Shown here piece by piece: positions 62,775 to 64,000 of a stretch of 64,000 bases of DNA. Made by a program: the position numbers and the translations under genes. The notes under the pieces are model-generated. The model had not been told where the DNA came from. It did not search any database and saw nothing but the letters and a program-made list of their open reading frames with translations. The number at the start of each line of letters is the position of its first letter. Position 1 is the stretch's first letter. Origin of the DNA: Anopheles merus (taxonomy: Eukaryota; Arthropoda; Insecta; Diptera; Culicidae); the NCBI RefSeq assembly GCF_017562075.2, contig NC_054084.1, positions 38,193,499-38,257,498 of the forward strand, read 5' to 3'.

Positions 62775-64000
62775 CAAAAGGAGATGTATTTTTTTTACAA
62801 AACTCTTAAAAAACCCATCCACAATACGTTATGTTATAGACAAGTTAGAAACCATGCTCCATCCGACCCAATACCATAAAATATGACGCGTTTACTACGC
62901 TCGATTATATGACTGATCCATTGTCGGATCGGTTGATGGGTAACGATCGACAGCTACACCTTGCACACCGTGCTCAGGCTTACCAGTCACACCCGCCAAA
63001 GGTGATTTTCACTTGCTTTTCACTAATTTTGGAGGTTTTATTTTTAGGTGCCACTAAACCTTACACCCCCCTCTCCCCGTCTACTTGGTCGCGTCCTCCA
63101 TCTCGTCGGCTGCAATATTGTTGTTGTTTTCCCATCCTTCTTCATCGAAAACGAAAAAGCGACGGAAAATTGCGCCAACATAAACCATTTACATCAGCCC
63201 TCCCCTCCATTCCTGGGTTTGAGTTCGCTGTCGTAATCCATCATCGAGGTCAAAGGAATTTTGCGACCACCCTCGGCACCTTTCCCGCCAACCGTTACCG
63301 GATCAGTTTTCAGTAGCAACGAAATGTGTCTCTCGTGTTTTGTGTTGTTGTTGTTGTTGTTGTTGTTTGCCGTTTTCTTCAACACATCTTTAGGACGCAG
63401 CCAAGACGCTGACACACTACCTACTCTAAGTAACGTTCGAGTGCACGCGCTCGACACGCAAGGTAGCACACTCTTCCATCGTGTGCGGTTTCGGTGCAGC
63501 CTCGGGTGCTGTGAGCTGGTACCGAAAATGGAGCGTGACGTCATGGCACAGACTAGTATAGGGAAAACGAGAGCGAGAATTGTTGTTTTTTTTTTTTTGG
63601 GATCCTCACTGTCGAAGAATGTCAACCACCGTCATCAGGTCCGGCAGGTTTACGGGTGTCTGCCGTGTTTGGCGGGGGTTGCAAAATGTATTACAGTACT
63701 AATCGAAGGTCAATGTGACGTAAAAATTGGTTGGAAAATAAAACCTTCGAGGAAGTAAATCATTCCTAATCGTTAGCCGCATTTGTTCCAGTAGAATCAA
63801 GGCGAGTTTTGCGATTGGTAAAACTTTTCCCAAGACTTTAACACTGATGGTTGAGGTTCGTAGACACTGAGAAAAAGTTGTATCCGTTCATCACTAACCA
63901 GGTATGATGGGCGCTTCGGGAAGTTTCTGTTTGTGTTCGTTTGAATGGAACGTTGGCAGCACGGTTCCTTGTTTGGTTTGGATGCGTGAGAAAAACGGCA
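62775..64000. other. Intergenic sequence at the right edge, no confident gene
   Basis: A TTG trinucleotide run lies at about 63344-63367. A 165-codon plus ORF (63261-63758) crosses it and gains a Leu-rich, signal-like stretch only because of the repeat; the rest has no domain. I do not call it. Confidence 0.4.

Noticed and set aside
63261..63758. A 165-codon ORF with a Leu-rich signal-peptide-like stretch
   Set aside because: The Leu run comes from a TTG microsatellite. The remainder lacks any domain, and the opposite strand is also open.

Overview
The window looks like euchromatic DNA from a mosquito, most likely an Anopheles of or near the gambiae complex. The evidence is AT-rich, transposon-laden intergenic sequence, three compact animal housekeeping genes with very short introns, and repeated tRNA-derived SINEs that resemble the SINE200 family of Anopheles gambiae from memory. 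No database search was possible, so the species is an inference.

Only about 7 kb (45.2-52.2 kb) is clearly protein-coding, and it is visibly more GC-rich than the rest. It holds WDR82 (minus strand, two exons, 313 aa), cytosolic alanyl-tRNA synthetase (plus strand, one coding exon, 967 aa) and MTG2/GTPBP5, a mitochondrial Obg-type GTPase (minus strand, two exons, 396 aa). The synthetase and MTG2 converge tail to tail, with poly(A) signals about 10 bases apart on opposite strands. The first two genes act in chromatin/transcription and cytosolic translation, the third in mitochondrial ribosome assembly. They are neighbours, not a pathway.

The left 45 kb contains no gene I can defend. It carries scattered mobile elements: a Tc1-like element with long IR/DR inverted repeats (909-2582), about ten SINE copies or fragments (three intact copies with clear target-site duplications in this part), a SINE split by a hairpin MITE (34.1-34.5 kb), a rearranged non-LTR reverse transcriptase remnant (38.0-38.9 kb), a TTA-flanked inverted-repeat element (39.7-40.1 kb), a hAT-like element filled with a GATTCCG-type minisatellite (43.2-43.7 kb) with a relative at 25.2 kb, and a mariner deletion derivative (44.16-44.95 kb).

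To the right of the genes, 52.47-56.72 kb is a cluster of one 585-588 bp non-autonomous element family. One inverted copy has been hit by three further copies of the same family, each with a 2-bp target duplication (TG, GT, TA). Part of the nest was then duplicated as a 660-bp unit. This is the most unusual structure in the window. The last 7 kb is non-coding as far as I can see, with a ~220 bp GT microsatellite, possible upstream sequence of a gene beyond the edge, and one young SINE with a 13-bp target duplication.
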